A model generated the notes under the pieces. It ran no database searches. It was given only the letters and a program-made list of their open reading frames with translations, and was not told the origin of the DNA. From an uncultured Collinsella sp. (GTDB lineage: Bacteria; Actinomycetota; Coriobacteriia; Coriobacteriales; Coriobacteriaceae), in the NCBI GenBank assembly GCA_902470815.1, contig CABRHS010000016.1, positions 1 through 44,996 on the forward strand: a stretch of 44,996 nucleotides of DNA, given 5' to 3'. Within the stretch, counting starts at the first letter, position 1. Each line of letters begins with the position of its first letter. Of the stretch, positions 7,344 through 16,838 are shown in pieces. Both the position numbers and the translations under genes were made by a program.

Positions 7344-8945
7344 ATGTCTATTGATTCCGTCACCAAGGTCCTTGGCCGCCACGGCGTCAAGCCGTCCGAG
7401 GGCTCCGTCCACGTCGACATGGTCCCCGCCGAGCTCGTCGAGCAGGCGCTCTCCCGCAAGGAGGGCAAGCTCGCCTCCAACGGCTCCCTGGTGGTCGAGA
7501 CCGGCAAGTACACCGGCCGCAGCCCCAAGGACCGCTTCGTGGTGGACACGCCCGAGATCCACGACACCATCGCATGGGGCAACGTGAACGTGCCCATCTC
7601 CCAGGAGAGCTACGAGAAGGTGCGCGACGGCGTCGCCGCCTACCTTGGCGAGCGCGACCTGTTCGTGGTCCGCGGCCTCGCCGGCGCCGACCGCGCCCAC
7701 GCCCGCAAGTTCATGGTCGCCTGCGAGCGCGCCAGCCAGGCCCTCTTCATCACGCAGCTTCTCGTTCGCCCCACGGATGAGGAGCGCGAGGCCTACGGCG
7801 AGCCCGACTTCACCATCCTCGCCGCGCCCGGCTACAAGTGCGACCCCTCCATCGAGGGCCTGAACTCCGAGGCGGCCGTGCTCGTGAACTTCACCGAGCG
7901 CACCGTCGTCGTGGCGGGCACCGAGTACTCCGGCGAGATCAAGAAGTCCGTCTTCTCCGTCATGAACTACCTGCTGCCCGTCGAGGACAAGGTGCTCCCC
8001 ATGCACTGCTCCGCATCGATGGACCCCGAGACCCGCGACACCGCCGTGTTCTTCGGCCTGTCCGGCACCGGCAAGACCACGCTCTCCGCCGACCCCAAGC
8101 GCCTGCTCATCGGCGACGACGAGCACGGCTGGGCCATGGGCGAGGGTATCTTCAATATGGAGGGCGGCTGCTACGCTAAATGCGACGGCCTCACCGAGGA
8201 GCGCGAGCCCGAGATCTACCGCGCCGTGAAGTTCGGCGCCCTGTGCGAGAACGTCATCCTCGACGAGAAGCGCGACCCCGACTACGACGACGTCTCTCTC
8301 ACGCAGAACACGCGCGTGGGCTACCCCGTCGAGCACGTCCCCAACAGCTGCCTCGAGGGCGCCGGCGGCGAGCCCACCGCGGTGATCTTCCTCACCTGCG
8401 ACGCCTTCGGCGTGCTGCCCCCCATCGCCCGCCTGTCCGCCGACGCGGCCATGTACCACTTCGTGAGCGGCTTCACCTCCAAGGTCGCCGGCACCGAGCT
8501 GGGCATCAAGGAGCCCGTGCCCACCTTCTCCGCGCTGTTCGGCGAGCCCTTCATGCCGCTCGACCCCATGGTCTACGCCGACATGCTCGGCGAGCGCATC
8601 GCATCCGGCAAGACCCGCGTGTACCTGGTGAACACCGGCTGGGTCGAGGGGTCCTACGGCGTGGGTCACCGCATCCCGCTCGCGTACAACCGCATCAACG
8701 TCAACGCAGCGCTCGACGGCTCGCTCGAGGACGCCGAGTTCATCCACGACGACGTGTTCAACCTGGATATCCCCACCACCTGCCCCGGCGTGCCGGATGA
8801 GGTCATGGTCCCGTGGAAATGCTGGTCCAGCAAGGAAGAGTACGACGCCACCGCCAAGAAGCTCGCCGCCATGTTCCAGGAGAACTTCGAGAAGAAGTAC
8901 TCCCACCTGCCCGAGAACGTGAGGAACGCGGGCCCGCGCGCCTAG
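7344..8945 (+). CDS. pckA: Phosphoenolpyruvate carboxykinase (ATP)
   Basis: Catalyses oxaloacetate + ATP to PEP + CO2 + ADP. In gut anaerobes it often runs in the PEP-carboxylating, ATP-making direction towards fermentation products. The 533-residue length is normal for the ATP-type enzyme. Signatures are RSPKDRF near the N-terminus (substrate binding), the kinase P-loop GLSGTGKTTLS (about 239-249), the metal-binding LIGDDEHGW just after it, and TRVGYPVEH in the C-terminal half. The ATG has a textbook TTAGGAGG six to seven bases upstream. The gene stands alone with two strong hairpins behind it, and codon use is extremely GC-ending, consistent with high expression. Confidence 0.97.
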   Translation: MSIDSVTKVLGRHGVKPSEGSVHVDMVPAELVEQALSRKEGKLASNGSLVVETGKYTGRSPKDRFVVDTPEIHDTIAWGNVNVPISQESYEKVRDGVAAYLGERDLFVVRGLAGADRAHARKFMVACERASQALFITQLLVRPTDEEREAYGEPDFTILAAPGYKCDPSIEGLNSEAAVLVNFTERTVVVAGTEYSGEIKKSVFSVMNYLLPVEDKVLPMHCSASMDPETRDTAVFFGLSGTGKTTLSADPKRLLIGDDEHGWAMGEGIFNMEGGCYAKCDGLTEEREPEIYRAVKFGALCENVILDEKRDPDYDDVSLTQNTRVGYPVEHVPNSCLEGAGGEPTAVIFLTCDAFGVLPPIARLSADAAMYHFVSGFTSKVAGTELGIKEPVPTFSALFGEPFMPLDPMVYADMLGERIASGKTRVYLVNTGWVEGSYGVGHRIPLAYNRINVNAALDGSLEDAEFIHDDVFNLDIPTTCPGVPDEVMVPWKCWSSKEEYDATAKKLAAMFQENFEKKYSHLPENVRNAGPRA

Positions 8946-8979
8946 CGTCCTCCCGCACGCCAGAATCGCGCCTAGCGCC

Positions 8980-9016
8980 CCGGCGCCCCGTCCCAAAGCG
9001 AGGGCGCCGGAGTTTT
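8980..9016 (+). terminator. Rho-independent terminator of pckA
   Basis: CCGGCGCCC (8980-8988) pairs perfectly with GGGCGCCGG (9002-9010) around a 13-nt loop, followed by AG and TTTT. It lies 35 bp after the pckA stop. Confidence 0.75.
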
Positions 9017-9074
9017 CACGCGGGCCGGCCCGGGCACCGCACGACATCTCGCCCGAGACCGCCCATATGGCACG

Positions 9075-9114
9075 AAGGCCGCCGCACCCCCGATCGGGGC
9101 GCGGCGGCCTTCCT
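9075..9114. terminator. Strong hairpin between convergent pckA and lctP
   Basis: AAGGCCGCCGC (9075-9085) and GCGGCGGCCTT (9101-9111) are perfect complements, enclosing the palindrome CCCCGATCGGGG. TT-rich sequence follows on the plus strand and AA-rich sequence precedes it. Probably a second or bidirectional terminator serving the converging genes. Confidence 0.7.
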
Positions 9115-9195
9115 CATGAGACGGCATCGCAAGCGCATGCGACCCGCCCCTCCTCGCAGGTCCGCGCGAACCGCGGCGGACGGGCGCGGCGCAGG

Positions 9196-10767
9196 CTAGA
9201 GCAGCATCGCCCCGGCGAGACCCATGGCTGCCATGAGTGCCATGAACACGACGGCGATGGGCATCGCGCGGGAGAGGAGCTTGCCCTCGAGCCCCACCAC
9301 CTTGACGGCGGCCATGCCGATCGCGAGCGTCTGGGGCGAGACCATCTTTCCGGCGCCCACGCCGAGCGAGTTGAGGGCGACCATCCAATACGGATCCATG
9401 CCCAGCGCCTCGGCGGCCTGCTGCTGCACGGAGCCGAACAGCAGGCCGGAACTGGTTCCCGACCCGGTCACGAACGCGCCGACCGCGCCGATGACCGGGG
9501 CCATGAGCGGGAACAGAGCGCCGGTGACGGCGATGCAGAACGAGGAGATGGCGCCGATCATGCCCGCATAGCCCATGACCTTGGCGCAACCCAGGACCGC
9601 GAGCATCGTGATCGCGGTGGGCATCATCTGCTTGACGGTCGCCACGAGCACCTCGCCCATCTGGCGAAGGCTCGCCCCCTGGATGAGACCGCCGGCGAAC
9701 GCCGCCAGGAAGATCCACACGCCGGGCGTGTTCACCCAGGTGAACGTGACGGTGGCGGGATCCGTGCCCGCGAAGATCGTCACCGAGCTCGCGAGCGGGG
9801 CAAGGGCCCCCTTGACGACCGGCACCAGGCTGGAGGTGCCCATGAGCAGCAGGAAAATCAAGATGAAGCACGACCACGCGCGCAGGGCGCCCGGAAGCGA
9901 GACCGGCTCGCCGGGCTCGATCTGCATCTGGTAGGCAGGATCGGCCTTACCGGGGCGCTTCGCCAGCAGGGCAGTGGCCACGAGGGAGCACAGGGAGCCC
10001 ACCACGACCGTGAGCTCGGGACCCACAAAGGCGGCGACCGCCAGCGACGGCACCGCATAGGTCACGCCCGCGGCGAGCGCGATGTGCCACACGCCGGACA
10101 GGCGCTCCGCCAGACGCGGCTTGAGCGCGCCCTCCTCCCCCGGCTCCGCGGCGATCAGCACGATGATGAAGGGCACGATGACGAAGAACGGGGCGATCTG
10201 CAGCATCTCGGTGAACGCCAGGCGCACGGGGTCGAGCCCCGTGAGGCCCGCCAGCGAGACCGTGGGCACGCCCACGGAGCCAAAACAAGTGGGGACGCCG
10301 TTAGCCACCAGGCAGATGAGGACGGCCTGCAGCGGCGGGAACCCGAGAGCCGCCAGCATGCCCGCCGGAATGGCGACGGCGGTGCCAAAACCGCTCATGC
10401 CCTCCATGAAGCCGCCGAAGCACCAGGCCACCAGCAGCGCGAGGACCCGTCGGTCCGCGGAGAGCGAGGTGATCATGGAGCCTATGACGTCCATGGCCCC
10501 CGTGCGCACGCACAGGTTGTAGGTGAACACCGCGGCGATGATCACGAGCACGATGGGCCACAGGGCCATGAGGAAGCCCTCAAGGCTCGCCGTGGCGACC
10601 TCCATGACGGGCATGCCCCACCACGTGAGCGCGAGCACGCAGGAGATGCCGAAGGACCCCAAGGCGGCCTTCCATGCGGGCAGGTGGAACGCCACCAGGG
10701 CGACGATCAGCCAGATGATGGGCAGCAATGCCAATGCGAACGGCATTGCGAGGGCAGCGAGTGACAA
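9196..10767 (-). CDS. lctP: L-lactate permease (LctP family)
   Basis: Inner-membrane lactate (or glycolate) symporter of the LctP/LldP family, 523 residues. It is hydrophobic throughout, with roughly a dozen transmembrane segments. Recognisable family blocks are WKAALGSFGIS and WPIVLVIIAAVFTYN near the N-terminus, GGFMEGMSGFGTAVAIP in the first third, VANGVPTCFGSVGVPT, and GSGTSSGLLFGSVQ followed by KMVSPQTLAIG towards the C-terminus. The start is TTG, supported by TTAGGAG seven bases upstream; the next ATG is seven codons later and has no ribosome site. It is a single gene convergent with pckA. With larA and a MIP channel 28 kb away, it suggests active lactate exchange. Confidence 0.93.
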   Translation of the reverse strand: MSLAALAMPFALALLPIIWLIVALVAFHLPAWKAALGSFGISCVLALTWWGMPVMEVATASLEGFLMALWPIVLVIIAAVFTYNLCVRTGAMDVIGSMITSLSADRRVLALLVAWCFGGFMEGMSGFGTAVAIPAGMLAALGFPPLQAVLICLVANGVPTCFGSVGVPTVSLAGLTGLDPVRLAFTEMLQIAPFFVIVPFIIVLIAAEPGEEGALKPRLAERLSGVWHIALAAGVTYAVPSLAVAAFVGPELTVVVGSLCSLVATALLAKRPGKADPAYQMQIEPGEPVSLPGALRAWSCFILIFLLLMGTSSLVPVVKGALAPLASSVTIFAGTDPATVTFTWVNTPGVWIFLAAFAGGLIQGASLRQMGEVLVATVKQMMPTAITMLAVLGCAKVMGYAGMIGAISSFCIAVTGALFPLMAPVIGAVGAFVTGSGTSSGLLFGSVQQQAAEALGMDPYWMVALNSLGVGAGKMVSPQTLAIGMAAVKVVGLEGKLLSRAMPIAVVFMALMAAMGLAGAMLL

Positions 10768-10960
10768 GACGGCTCCTAACGACGTGCGATGTGCTGTATC
10801 CGATCACGAATCGCGGCGCATGGCCGCGCGATGCATGGCGCGACCTTCCCCGCCGCCGCTCATGCCCGGATATCGTACCACTCGGCATACCCGCCATTGA
10901 CAATCAACCCGTCCTCGCGAGGGCATATACTCTGATGAAACGCGATCGATTGGAACACCC

Positions 10961-12415
10961 GTGCCCCTGCATCCGCTTGACAGCCTTCGAGAGAAAGTCC
11001 GTGACCTCCATGCGCGCCGCGACGCCGCGACGCCCGGGCGCACGCGCGGCGCCGCGCCCGCCAAGCGCGAGCCCGGCCCCCTCTCCCGTCTGGCGAACGC
11101 CTGGTGGACACGGCTGATCGAATCGGTGTACGACGGCGGACTCTCCGCGCAGGAAGCCGAGTACGAGAGCGGCGAGACGCGCCGCGACTACCTGTGGAAC
11201 ACCGTAGGCGTGGGGGCATGGGGCATGGTCTTCCCGGTCCTCACCGTCGTGGCCACCCAGTTGGCCGGAACCGAGCAGGCGGGCCGCTTCTCCATGGCGT
11301 TCGCCGCCGGCACCCTGCTCATGTTCCTCTCGAACTACGGCGTCCGCAATTTCCAGGTCTCGGATATCGATGAGCACAGCTCGTTCGCCTCCTACCAGGT
11401 GAACCGCTGGATCACCTCGATACTCGCGCTCGTGGTGGGCCTGCTGTACTGCACCATCCGCGACTACGGGCCCTCCATGCTCATGCTCTCCATGGGCGTA
11501 TACGTCTACAAGGTCGTCGACGGCCTGGCCGACGTGTACGAGGGGCGCCTGCAGCAGGCGGATAAGCTGTACCTCGCGGGCATAAGCCAGGCGCTGCGCT
11601 CAGTCGCCGCCATGGCGGCGTTTTCCGCGCTGCTGCTCCTCACCCGCAGCACCGCCATCGCGGCCGTCGGCATGGCCGTCGCGGCCGTGTCCACCCTCAT
11701 CCTCGTCTCAATCCCGCTCGCGCTGCTCGAGACCGAGCCGTCCCGCCCCTGGAAGATGGACGAGGTGGGCGGGCTCTTCCGCCACTGCTTCCCGCTCTTC
11801 TCCGCGCTGTTCCTGTTCAACCTCATAGAGAGCCTGCCCAAGTTCGCCATGGAGGGCATGCTCTCCTATGACAACCAGTTGTACTTCAACGCGCTGTTCT
11901 TCCCCGCTCAGGGCATCCTGCTGGCGGCGGGGTTCATGTACAAGCCCCAGCTGCTCCGCCTCGCCAACATCTGGTCCAACCCGCGCAGACGCAAGCGCTT
12001 CGACCTCATCGTCCTCGCGATGGTGGGCGTGATCGCGCTCATCACCGCCGGCACGCTCCTCTTCATGGGCTGGCTCGGCATCCCCGTCATGAGCTTCATG
12101 TACGGCGTGGACTTCGAGAAATATCGCACGGCGGCCTATCTCATGATCGCGGCGGGCGGCGTGAGCGCCGCTATCGACTTCCTCTACGCCATCATCACCG
12201 TCCTGCGCCACCAGGAGTCCGCCACCAAGCCCTATCTCATAACGTTCGCGTTCGCGCTCGTCGTCCCCACCGCCCTGATCTGGGTCATGGGCATGGGCGG
12301 CGCCGTCATAGGCTACCTCGCCTCGATGGTCCTGCTGCTCGTCCTGCTCGCCATGGAGTACTACCGCATACGGCTGAACCTCTCGCAACGCAACCGCTCG
12401 CCGTTCCGGTCCTGA
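10961..12415 (+). CDS. Flippase-like polysaccharide biosynthesis membrane protein
   Basis: A 484-residue polytopic membrane protein resembling Wzx-type flippases of the MOP exporter superfamily, which flip lipid-linked sugars across the membrane. After a basic cytoplasmic stretch of about 75 residues (rich in R, K, P, A), there are about twelve hydrophobic segments, beginning at YLWNTVGVGAWGMVFPVL. Membrane-adjacent charged loops such as DEHSSFASYQVNRW and YEGRLQQADK are typical of this group. The GTG start is tentative: only GGA precedes it, and no ATG is available before the first membrane segment. A TATACT lies at 10926-10931 upstream. No glycosyltransferase lies nearby, so the substrate is unknown. 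It converges on the metallophosphatase with 21 bp between stops. Confidence 0.78.
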   Translation: MPLHPLDSLREKVRDLHARRDAATPGRTRGAAPAKREPGPLSRLANAWWTRLIESVYDGGLSAQEAEYESGETRRDYLWNTVGVGAWGMVFPVLTVVATQLAGTEQAGRFSMAFAAGTLLMFLSNYGVRNFQVSDIDEHSSFASYQVNRWITSILALVVGLLYCTIRDYGPSMLMLSMGVYVYKVVDGLADVYEGRLQQADKLYLAGISQALRSVAAMAAFSALLLLTRSTAIAAVGMAVAAVSTLILVSIPLALLETEPSRPWKMDEVGGLFRHCFPLFSALFLFNLIESLPKFAMEGMLSYDNQLYFNALFFPAQGILLAAGFMYKPQLLRLANIWSNPRRRKRFDLIVLAMVGVIALITAGTLLFMGWLGIPVMSFMYGVDFEKYRTAAYLMIAAGGVSAAIDFLYAIITVLRHQESATKPYLITFAFALVVPTALIWVMGMGGAVIGYLASMVLLLVLLAMEYYRIRLNLSQRNRSPFRS

Positions 12416-12436
12416 TCGCGCGCCGCGCCGCCGAGC

Positions 12437-13306
12437 CTACTCGCCCTCCTCGATATCCGCGAGCCACACGCGGCGGTCCTCCAGGCGCATGATTCCCACC
12501 CGGCCGTACGGGTGCCCCTTGGCCGCGGAGCAGTCGATGCAGATGCGGTCGGCGACGCCCCCGGTGTCCGCCGTGGGCCCCACCTCGACCATCACGCCAC
12601 GCAGGTCGCCGTCCACCCCGGTGCCGCACATCTGCCGCGCGTACCTGCCCAAGATCGCCGAGGGCGTGTGGCCGGCAACCACCACCGGGCCGCGCCCGTC
12701 GGCACTCACCAGGCCCGTGGGGCGCGACCAGAAGCCCTCGCGGATCCACAGAAGGTCGCCCAGATCCTGCTCCCCCATGGCGGCCAACAGGTCGTCGGGC
12801 GTCGCCTGGGCGTAGCCCCCCAGGGCGTCGGGGCCCGCGCCCCTTCTGGAAAGCGAGTCGCGCAAGCGCGCCGCATCCACCCCCGCATGGCACAGCACGT
12901 TGACGCGGCGATCGCCCGGACCCGCCGAGGGGCGCGCATCGTCCGTCTCCACCACCGCGAAGGCGGGAAGCGCCGAGAGCCAGTCCATGATGTCGACGTA
13001 CGCGTCGCGCGGGAGGGCATCGAGCTGGGAGGACGTCACGTACCCGCCGTTGAGGTGCCAGGACATCATGTCCAGGTCGTCACCCTCCAGGACCGTGTCG
13101 AGGAGCATGGACTCATGGTTGCCCATGAGCACGCACGCGTTGGGCAGCGCCCTCGCCCGGGTTATGACGCCCAGGGGATCGGGGCCGCGATCGACCATGT
13201 CCCCGAGCACGAAGATCGCATCTTGGGAGCCGGGGGCCGCCATCTCCAGGGCGCGCTCGAAGGCTCGCAGGTGCCCGTGCACATCCGAGATCACATACGT
13301 CGCCAA
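12437..13306 (-). CDS. Calcineurin-like metallophosphoesterase
   Basis: A two-metal phosphoesterase of the PPP/ApaH-like class, about 289 residues, probably acting on phosphoproteins or small phosphorylated nucleotides. All metal-site blocks are present in order: SDVHGH (residues 7-12), GDMVDRGP (35-42), GNHES, a later LCHAG and VAGHTPS. The start is a TTG placed five bases after GGGAGG, which begins the protein directly at ATYVISDVHG as in relatives. An ATG 13 codons upstream (13345), preceded by GGGGGA, is the alternative and would add TLTFKLTLRED. A 40-residue insertion before the last histidine (rich in D, G, R) is not part of the core. Substrate unknown. Confidence 0.85.
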   Translation of the reverse strand: MATYVISDVHGHLRAFERALEMAAPGSQDAIFVLGDMVDRGPDPLGVITRARALPNACVLMGNHESMLLDTVLEGDDLDMMSWHLNGGYVTSSQLDALPRDAYVDIMDWLSALPAFAVVETDDARPSAGPGDRRVNVLCHAGVDAARLRDSLSRRGAGPDALGGYAQATPDDLLAAMGEQDLGDLLWIREGFWSRPTGLVSADGRGPVVVAGHTPSAILGRYARQMCGTGVDGDLRGVMVEVGPTADTGGVADRICIDCSAAKGHPYGRVGIMRLEDRRVWLADIEEGE

Positions 13307-13511
13307 CGCATCCTCCCTCAAGGTCAACTTGAACGTTAGGGTCATTGTATTCCCCCGCGAGAGCCTTCTCAATCGCCCGTCGGCCCGATTCTCGGCGATG
13401 AGGCGCTCGGCGATGCCGATGGGGCGCCTGGACGATTCGCGCAGGGCGCGAGGAGGAGGCCCGCCGCCCATGTAAACAATCGGAGTCGGTCCGTGCCCGT
13501 TCGACGCCGAG

Positions 13512-13531
13512 TCACTTTAGAGTGATAAAGT
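13512..13531. promoter_or_regulatory. Dyad upstream of serC, possible operator
   Basis: TCACTTTAGAGTGA (13512-13525) is a near-perfect 14-bp palindrome. ACTTTA (13514-13519) also mirrors TAAAGT (13526-13531). The cluster is unusually AT-rich for its surroundings and lies about 55 bp before the serC start. A TTCGAC at 13500-13505 with GATAAA at 13524-13529 could be a weak promoter. The regulator is unknown. Confidence 0.4.
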
Positions 13532-13584
13532 ACTCGGCATGTCATCCCTCGGCATGAGCCGACCGACCCTTCCGGAGGCGAGCC

Positions 13585-14694
13585 ATGGCCCGCGTGCACA
13601 ACTTCTCCGCCGGTCCCGCGGCACTCCCCGCATGCGTGCTGCGCGAGGCGCAATCTGAACTGCTCGACTACGCCGGCAGCGGCATGTCCGTGTTGGAGAT
13701 GAGCCATCGCTCCCCCGCGTTCCGCGCGATCATCGACGAGGCGCAAGACACCCTGCGCGGCCTGCTCGCCATTCCCTCCGGATACCAAGTCCTCTTCTTC
13801 CAGGGCGGCGCGACGCTGCAGTTCGCCGGCATACCGCTCAACCTTATGCGCACGGGGCGCGCGGGCTACGTCGTCTCCGGCAACTTCGCGCGGCTCGCAT
13901 GGGAGGAGGGCTCCAAATACGGCCGAGCCGAGGCGCTCGCCTCGAGCGAGGGCACGGGCTTCGACCGCATTCCCGACCTCGCGCCCGTTGAGCGCCGGGC
14001 GGCTGAGGGAGAACTGGATTACCTGTACATATGCCAGAACAACACGATCTTCGGGACCATGTTCGCGGAGCTCCCGCGCGCAGGCGCCGTCCCGCTCGTC
14101 GCGGACGTGTCGAGCTGCTTTCTCTCCATGCCGCTCGACATGACGCGCTACGGCCTGATCTTCGCCGGTGCCCAGAAGAACGCGGGCCCCGCCGGCGTGA
14201 CCGTGGTGATCGTGCGGGACGACCTGATCGAGCGGGGGCCCGCGCGGTCGGACGTCTGCCCCACGTACCTGGATTACCGCCTTCAGGCAGGCAAGGGCTC
14301 CATGTACAACACCCCCAACACCTTTGGCATCTACCTGTGCGGCAAGGTGTTCCGCTGGATCGAGGAGACCGGGGGGCTTGCCGCCATGGAACAGCGCAAC
14401 CGCGCCAAAGCCCGCCTCCTCTATGACACGCTCGACGCCAGCGCGCTCTTCCACGGCACGGCCGAGGAGGGCTCCCGGTCCATCTGCAACGTGACCTTCC
14501 GCACGGACAACCCGGAACTCGACGCCGAGTTCATCGCATACGCCCGCGGACGCGGCATCGAGGGCGTGAAGGGCCACCGGATGGCGGGCGGCATGCGCGC
14601 CAGCATCTACAACGCCGTGGAGATGGAGTCCGTCGAGGCCCTGGTGCGATGCATGCGCAACTTCGAGGAGCTGCGCGCCCTGCGATCTATCTAG
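13585..14694 (+). CDS. serC: Phosphoserine aminotransferase SerC
   Basis: PLP enzyme for the second step of serine synthesis: 3-phosphohydroxypyruvate + glutamate to O-phosphoserine + 2-oxoglutarate. At 369 residues it is family length. Diagnostic blocks are NFSAGPAALP at the N-terminus, SVLEMSHRS, FFQGGATLQF, the PLP lysine in AGAQKNAGPAG (about residue 198), YNTPNTFGIY, and GHRMAGGMRASIYNA at the C-terminus. The start follows CGGAGG. serA follows after 56 bp on the same strand, and the pair probably forms an operon. serC before serA matches the usual order in clostridial and coriobacterial genomes. serB is not beside them. Confidence 0.96.
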   Translation: MARVHNFSAGPAALPACVLREAQSELLDYAGSGMSVLEMSHRSPAFRAIIDEAQDTLRGLLAIPSGYQVLFFQGGATLQFAGIPLNLMRTGRAGYVVSGNFARLAWEEGSKYGRAEALASSEGTGFDRIPDLAPVERRAAEGELDYLYICQNNTIFGTMFAELPRAGAVPLVADVSSCFLSMPLDMTRYGLIFAGAQKNAGPAGVTVVIVRDDLIERGPARSDVCPTYLDYRLQAGKGSMYNTPNTFGIYLCGKVFRWIEETGGLAAMEQRNRAKARLLYDTLDASALFHGTAEEGSRSICNVTFRTDNPELDAEFIAYARGRGIEGVKGHRMAGGMRASIYNAVEMESVEALVRCMRNFEELRALRSI

Positions 14695-14750
14695 GGGCGC
14701 AGCGCCCCTTCACGCACGGGCACCAACCATCAGGGAGACGAGGGACCACC

Positions 14751-15914
14751 ATGCGGTACATCAAGACCATCGACGACATCACCAAGGACGGAAGGGTCGA
14801 CTTCGGCCCGGGCTACGAGATCGTTGAGCGCACAGAGGAGGCCGACGCCATACTCATGCGCTCGACCGACCTGCACGGCTACGAGTTGCCCGAGAGCATC
14901 CGCGCCATCGGGCGCTGCGGGGCGGGCGTGAACAACATCCCCGTTGAGGAGTACGCGCGGCGCGGCGTGGTGGTGTTCAACTCCCCCGGCGCGAACTCCA
15001 ACGCCGTCAAGGAGATCGTGCTCGCCATGATGATCATGTCCAGCCGCGGCATCGTGCAGGCCATGCAATGGGTGCGCGACAACGCGGACGACCCGGATAT
15101 CCTGGTGGACGCGGAGAAGGCGAAGAAGGCGTTCGTGGGACGCGAGATCCGCGGCAAGCGCGTGGGCGTGGTGGGGCTCGGCAACGTGGGCTCCAAGGTA
15201 GCCAACGCCTGCGTGGAACTCGGCATGGACGTCTACGGCTACGACCCCTTCATCTCCGTGGAGCACGCCTGGGCCCTCAACCGCGAGGTGCAACGCGTGG
15301 GCACGCTCGAGGACCTCTGCCGCGGCTGCGACTACCTCACGCTCCACGTGCCGGCCAAGGCCGACACGCTCGGCATGATCTCGACGGAGCAACTCGCCCT
15401 GCTCGCCCCGGGCGCCGTGCTCGTCAACTTCGCGCGCGAGGGCGTCATAGACGAGGACGCCGTGGATGCCGCCCTTCGCGCCGGGACGCTGTCCTGGTTC
15501 GCCTGCGACTTCGCCACGCCCAAGACGGTGCGCATGCCCAACACGTTCATCACCACGCACTCCGGCGCGGGCACCCGGGAGGCCGAGGCCAACTGCGCCG
15601 ACATGGCCATCTCCGAGCTCAAGGACTACCTGGAGAACGGCAACATCGCCCATTCGGTCAACTACCCGGCCTGCTCCATGGGCAAGGCGCGGGCGGCCAG
15701 CCGCATAGGATGCCTGCACGCCAACGTGCCCAACATGATCGGTCAGATCACGGCGATCCTGGCGCACGACAACGCCAACGTCCAGCGCATGGTCAACGAG
15801 AGCGCCGGCGAGAACGCCTACACCATGTTCGACACCGACGAGCACCTGGACGCGTCGACCATCGAGTCGCTCAAGCGGATTCCCTCCATGTACCGCGTGC
15901 GCGTGATCAAATAG
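14751..15914 (+). CDS. serA: D-3-phosphoglycerate dehydrogenase SerA
   Basis: NAD-dependent enzyme for the first step of serine synthesis (3-phosphoglycerate to 3-phosphohydroxypyruvate). The 387 residues contain a substrate domain with GRCGAGVNNIP, the NAD-binding GVVGLGNVGSKVA, the catalytic-Arg block VNFAREGVIDE, and the catalytic histidine in TTHSGAGT. The C-terminal ~75 residues form an ACT domain (HANVPNMIGQITAIL, then NESAGENAYTMFD), which may allow feedback by serine. The start is the ATG after GGGAGACGAGGG; an upstream extension overlapping serC has no ribosome site. The short form (ACT only, no large intervening domain) is typical of anaerobes. Confidence 0.96.
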   Translation: MRYIKTIDDITKDGRVDFGPGYEIVERTEEADAILMRSTDLHGYELPESIRAIGRCGAGVNNIPVEEYARRGVVVFNSPGANSNAVKEIVLAMMIMSSRGIVQAMQWVRDNADDPDILVDAEKAKKAFVGREIRGKRVGVVGLGNVGSKVANACVELGMDVYGYDPFISVEHAWALNREVQRVGTLEDLCRGCDYLTLHVPAKADTLGMISTEQLALLAPGAVLVNFAREGVIDEDAVDAALRAGTLSWFACDFATPKTVRMPNTFITTHSGAGTREAEANCADMAISELKDYLENGNIAHSVNYPACSMGKARAASRIGCLHANVPNMIGQITAILAHDNANVQRMVNESAGENAYTMFDTDEHLDASTIESLKRIPSMYRVRVIK

Positions 15915-15943
15915 CGGGCCCTCGGGTCCCGCCCATGACGGGA

Positions 15944-16630
15944 TCACGCACCCAAGATGGAGTCGGGCGTGTCCCCGGGGAACTCGATCGACGCGATGCC
16001 GCGGGTCACGAGCGCGCTCACCGCGCACGAGACCGTCTCTATGGGAACGCCGTCATCCGCCACGATCCAGCGCCGGTAGGCCGAGAGAATCCCGCCGAAG
16101 ACGAACGAGAGGCAGCACTCCAGCAAGTCGTCCGGCATCCCAGGCGGCAGGGCCCCATAGCGGTTCAGCTCCTCGCGCATCGACGCCTTGACGCAGGACA
16201 ACAGCAGGTCGAACGGCACGCACTCGAACACGCGGCGGTTGAGCGAGATGTTCCTCATGATGGAGACGTTCACCACGTCGAAGAACGTTTGCAGGCGACG
16301 GTCGAGGCCCTGATCGATGCGCTCGCCGTTATGGAACAACAGCGCGTGGGCGCTGTCCACGATCTCCTCCACATGCCGATCGAGCATGTAGGCGAGCAGG
16401 CCGTCTATCGAGCCGAAGTGCTTGTAGAAGGTCTTCCGGTCCACATCTGCCTCGCGTGCGATGTCCGTGACGGTGATGTCCTCGTAGCGCTTTGCCGTGA
16501 GCAGCCGCTCGAACGCCTCGACCATCACGCGGCGCGACCGCAGGACGCGCTTGTCCACGCGAGTGGCGCCGGCCCCCGTGCCGCCCGCGGCGCAGCGGGC
16601 GCCACCCGCTCCGGTCCCCTTCTCCGCCAT
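15944..16630 (-). CDS. TetR/AcrR-family transcriptional regulator
   Basis: A 228-residue repressor-like protein. The N-terminal helix-turn-helix is clear: LRSRRVMVEAFERLL, then ITVTDIAREADVDRKTFYKHF, the TetR recognition-helix signature. It is preceded by a Gly/Ala-rich stretch. The remaining ~150 residues are the variable ligand domain, containing three cysteines and no recognisable family. I chose the ATG after GGGGAAG; a GTG four codons upstream overlaps that ribosome site. It is divergent from the radical SAM gene, the usual arrangement for a TetR regulator and its target. A GGGTATAAACCC palindrome lies just upstream of its start. The inducer is unknown. Confidence 0.88.
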   Translation of the reverse strand: MAEKGTGAGGARCAAGGTGAGATRVDKRVLRSRRVMVEAFERLLTAKRYEDITVTDIAREADVDRKTFYKHFGSIDGLLAYMLDRHVEEIVDSAHALLFHNGERIDQGLDRRLQTFFDVVNVSIMRNISLNRRVFECVPFDLLLSCVKASMREELNRYGALPPGMPDDLLECCLSFVFGGILSAYRRWIVADDGVPIETVSCAVSALVTRGIASIEFPGDTPDSILGA

Positions 16631-16654
16631 GCTCTTCCCCACTTTCGACTATAT

Positions 16655-16666
16655 GGGTATAAACCC
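16655..16666. promoter_or_regulatory. Palindrome in TetR/radical SAM intergenic region
   Basis: GGGT and ACCC flank ATAA, 24 bp upstream of the TetR start. It sits in an AT-rich patch suited to a promoter and is a candidate operator for the adjacent regulator. Its shortness keeps confidence low. Confidence 0.3.
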
Positions 16667-16838
16667 TCATCTACCTGCGCTTCGTTGATTAGACACAACT
16701 GTATTTCCACATTCGTAGAATATACCACAGCTGTTACCATTCAAGCTCAGGGCGGCGTCACGGGTCGCTTTGCCGTAACCGCGACCCCAGGATAAGGGCG
16801 TAGAGCGCCGTCCCAGCATCTCGAGAGAAGGAGCAGGT

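Noticed and set aside
10897..10931. TTGACA and TATACT before the flippase gene as one promoter
   Set aside because: The spacer is 23 bp, too long for a standard promoter, and no MerR-type regulator is nearby; only the -10 may be real.
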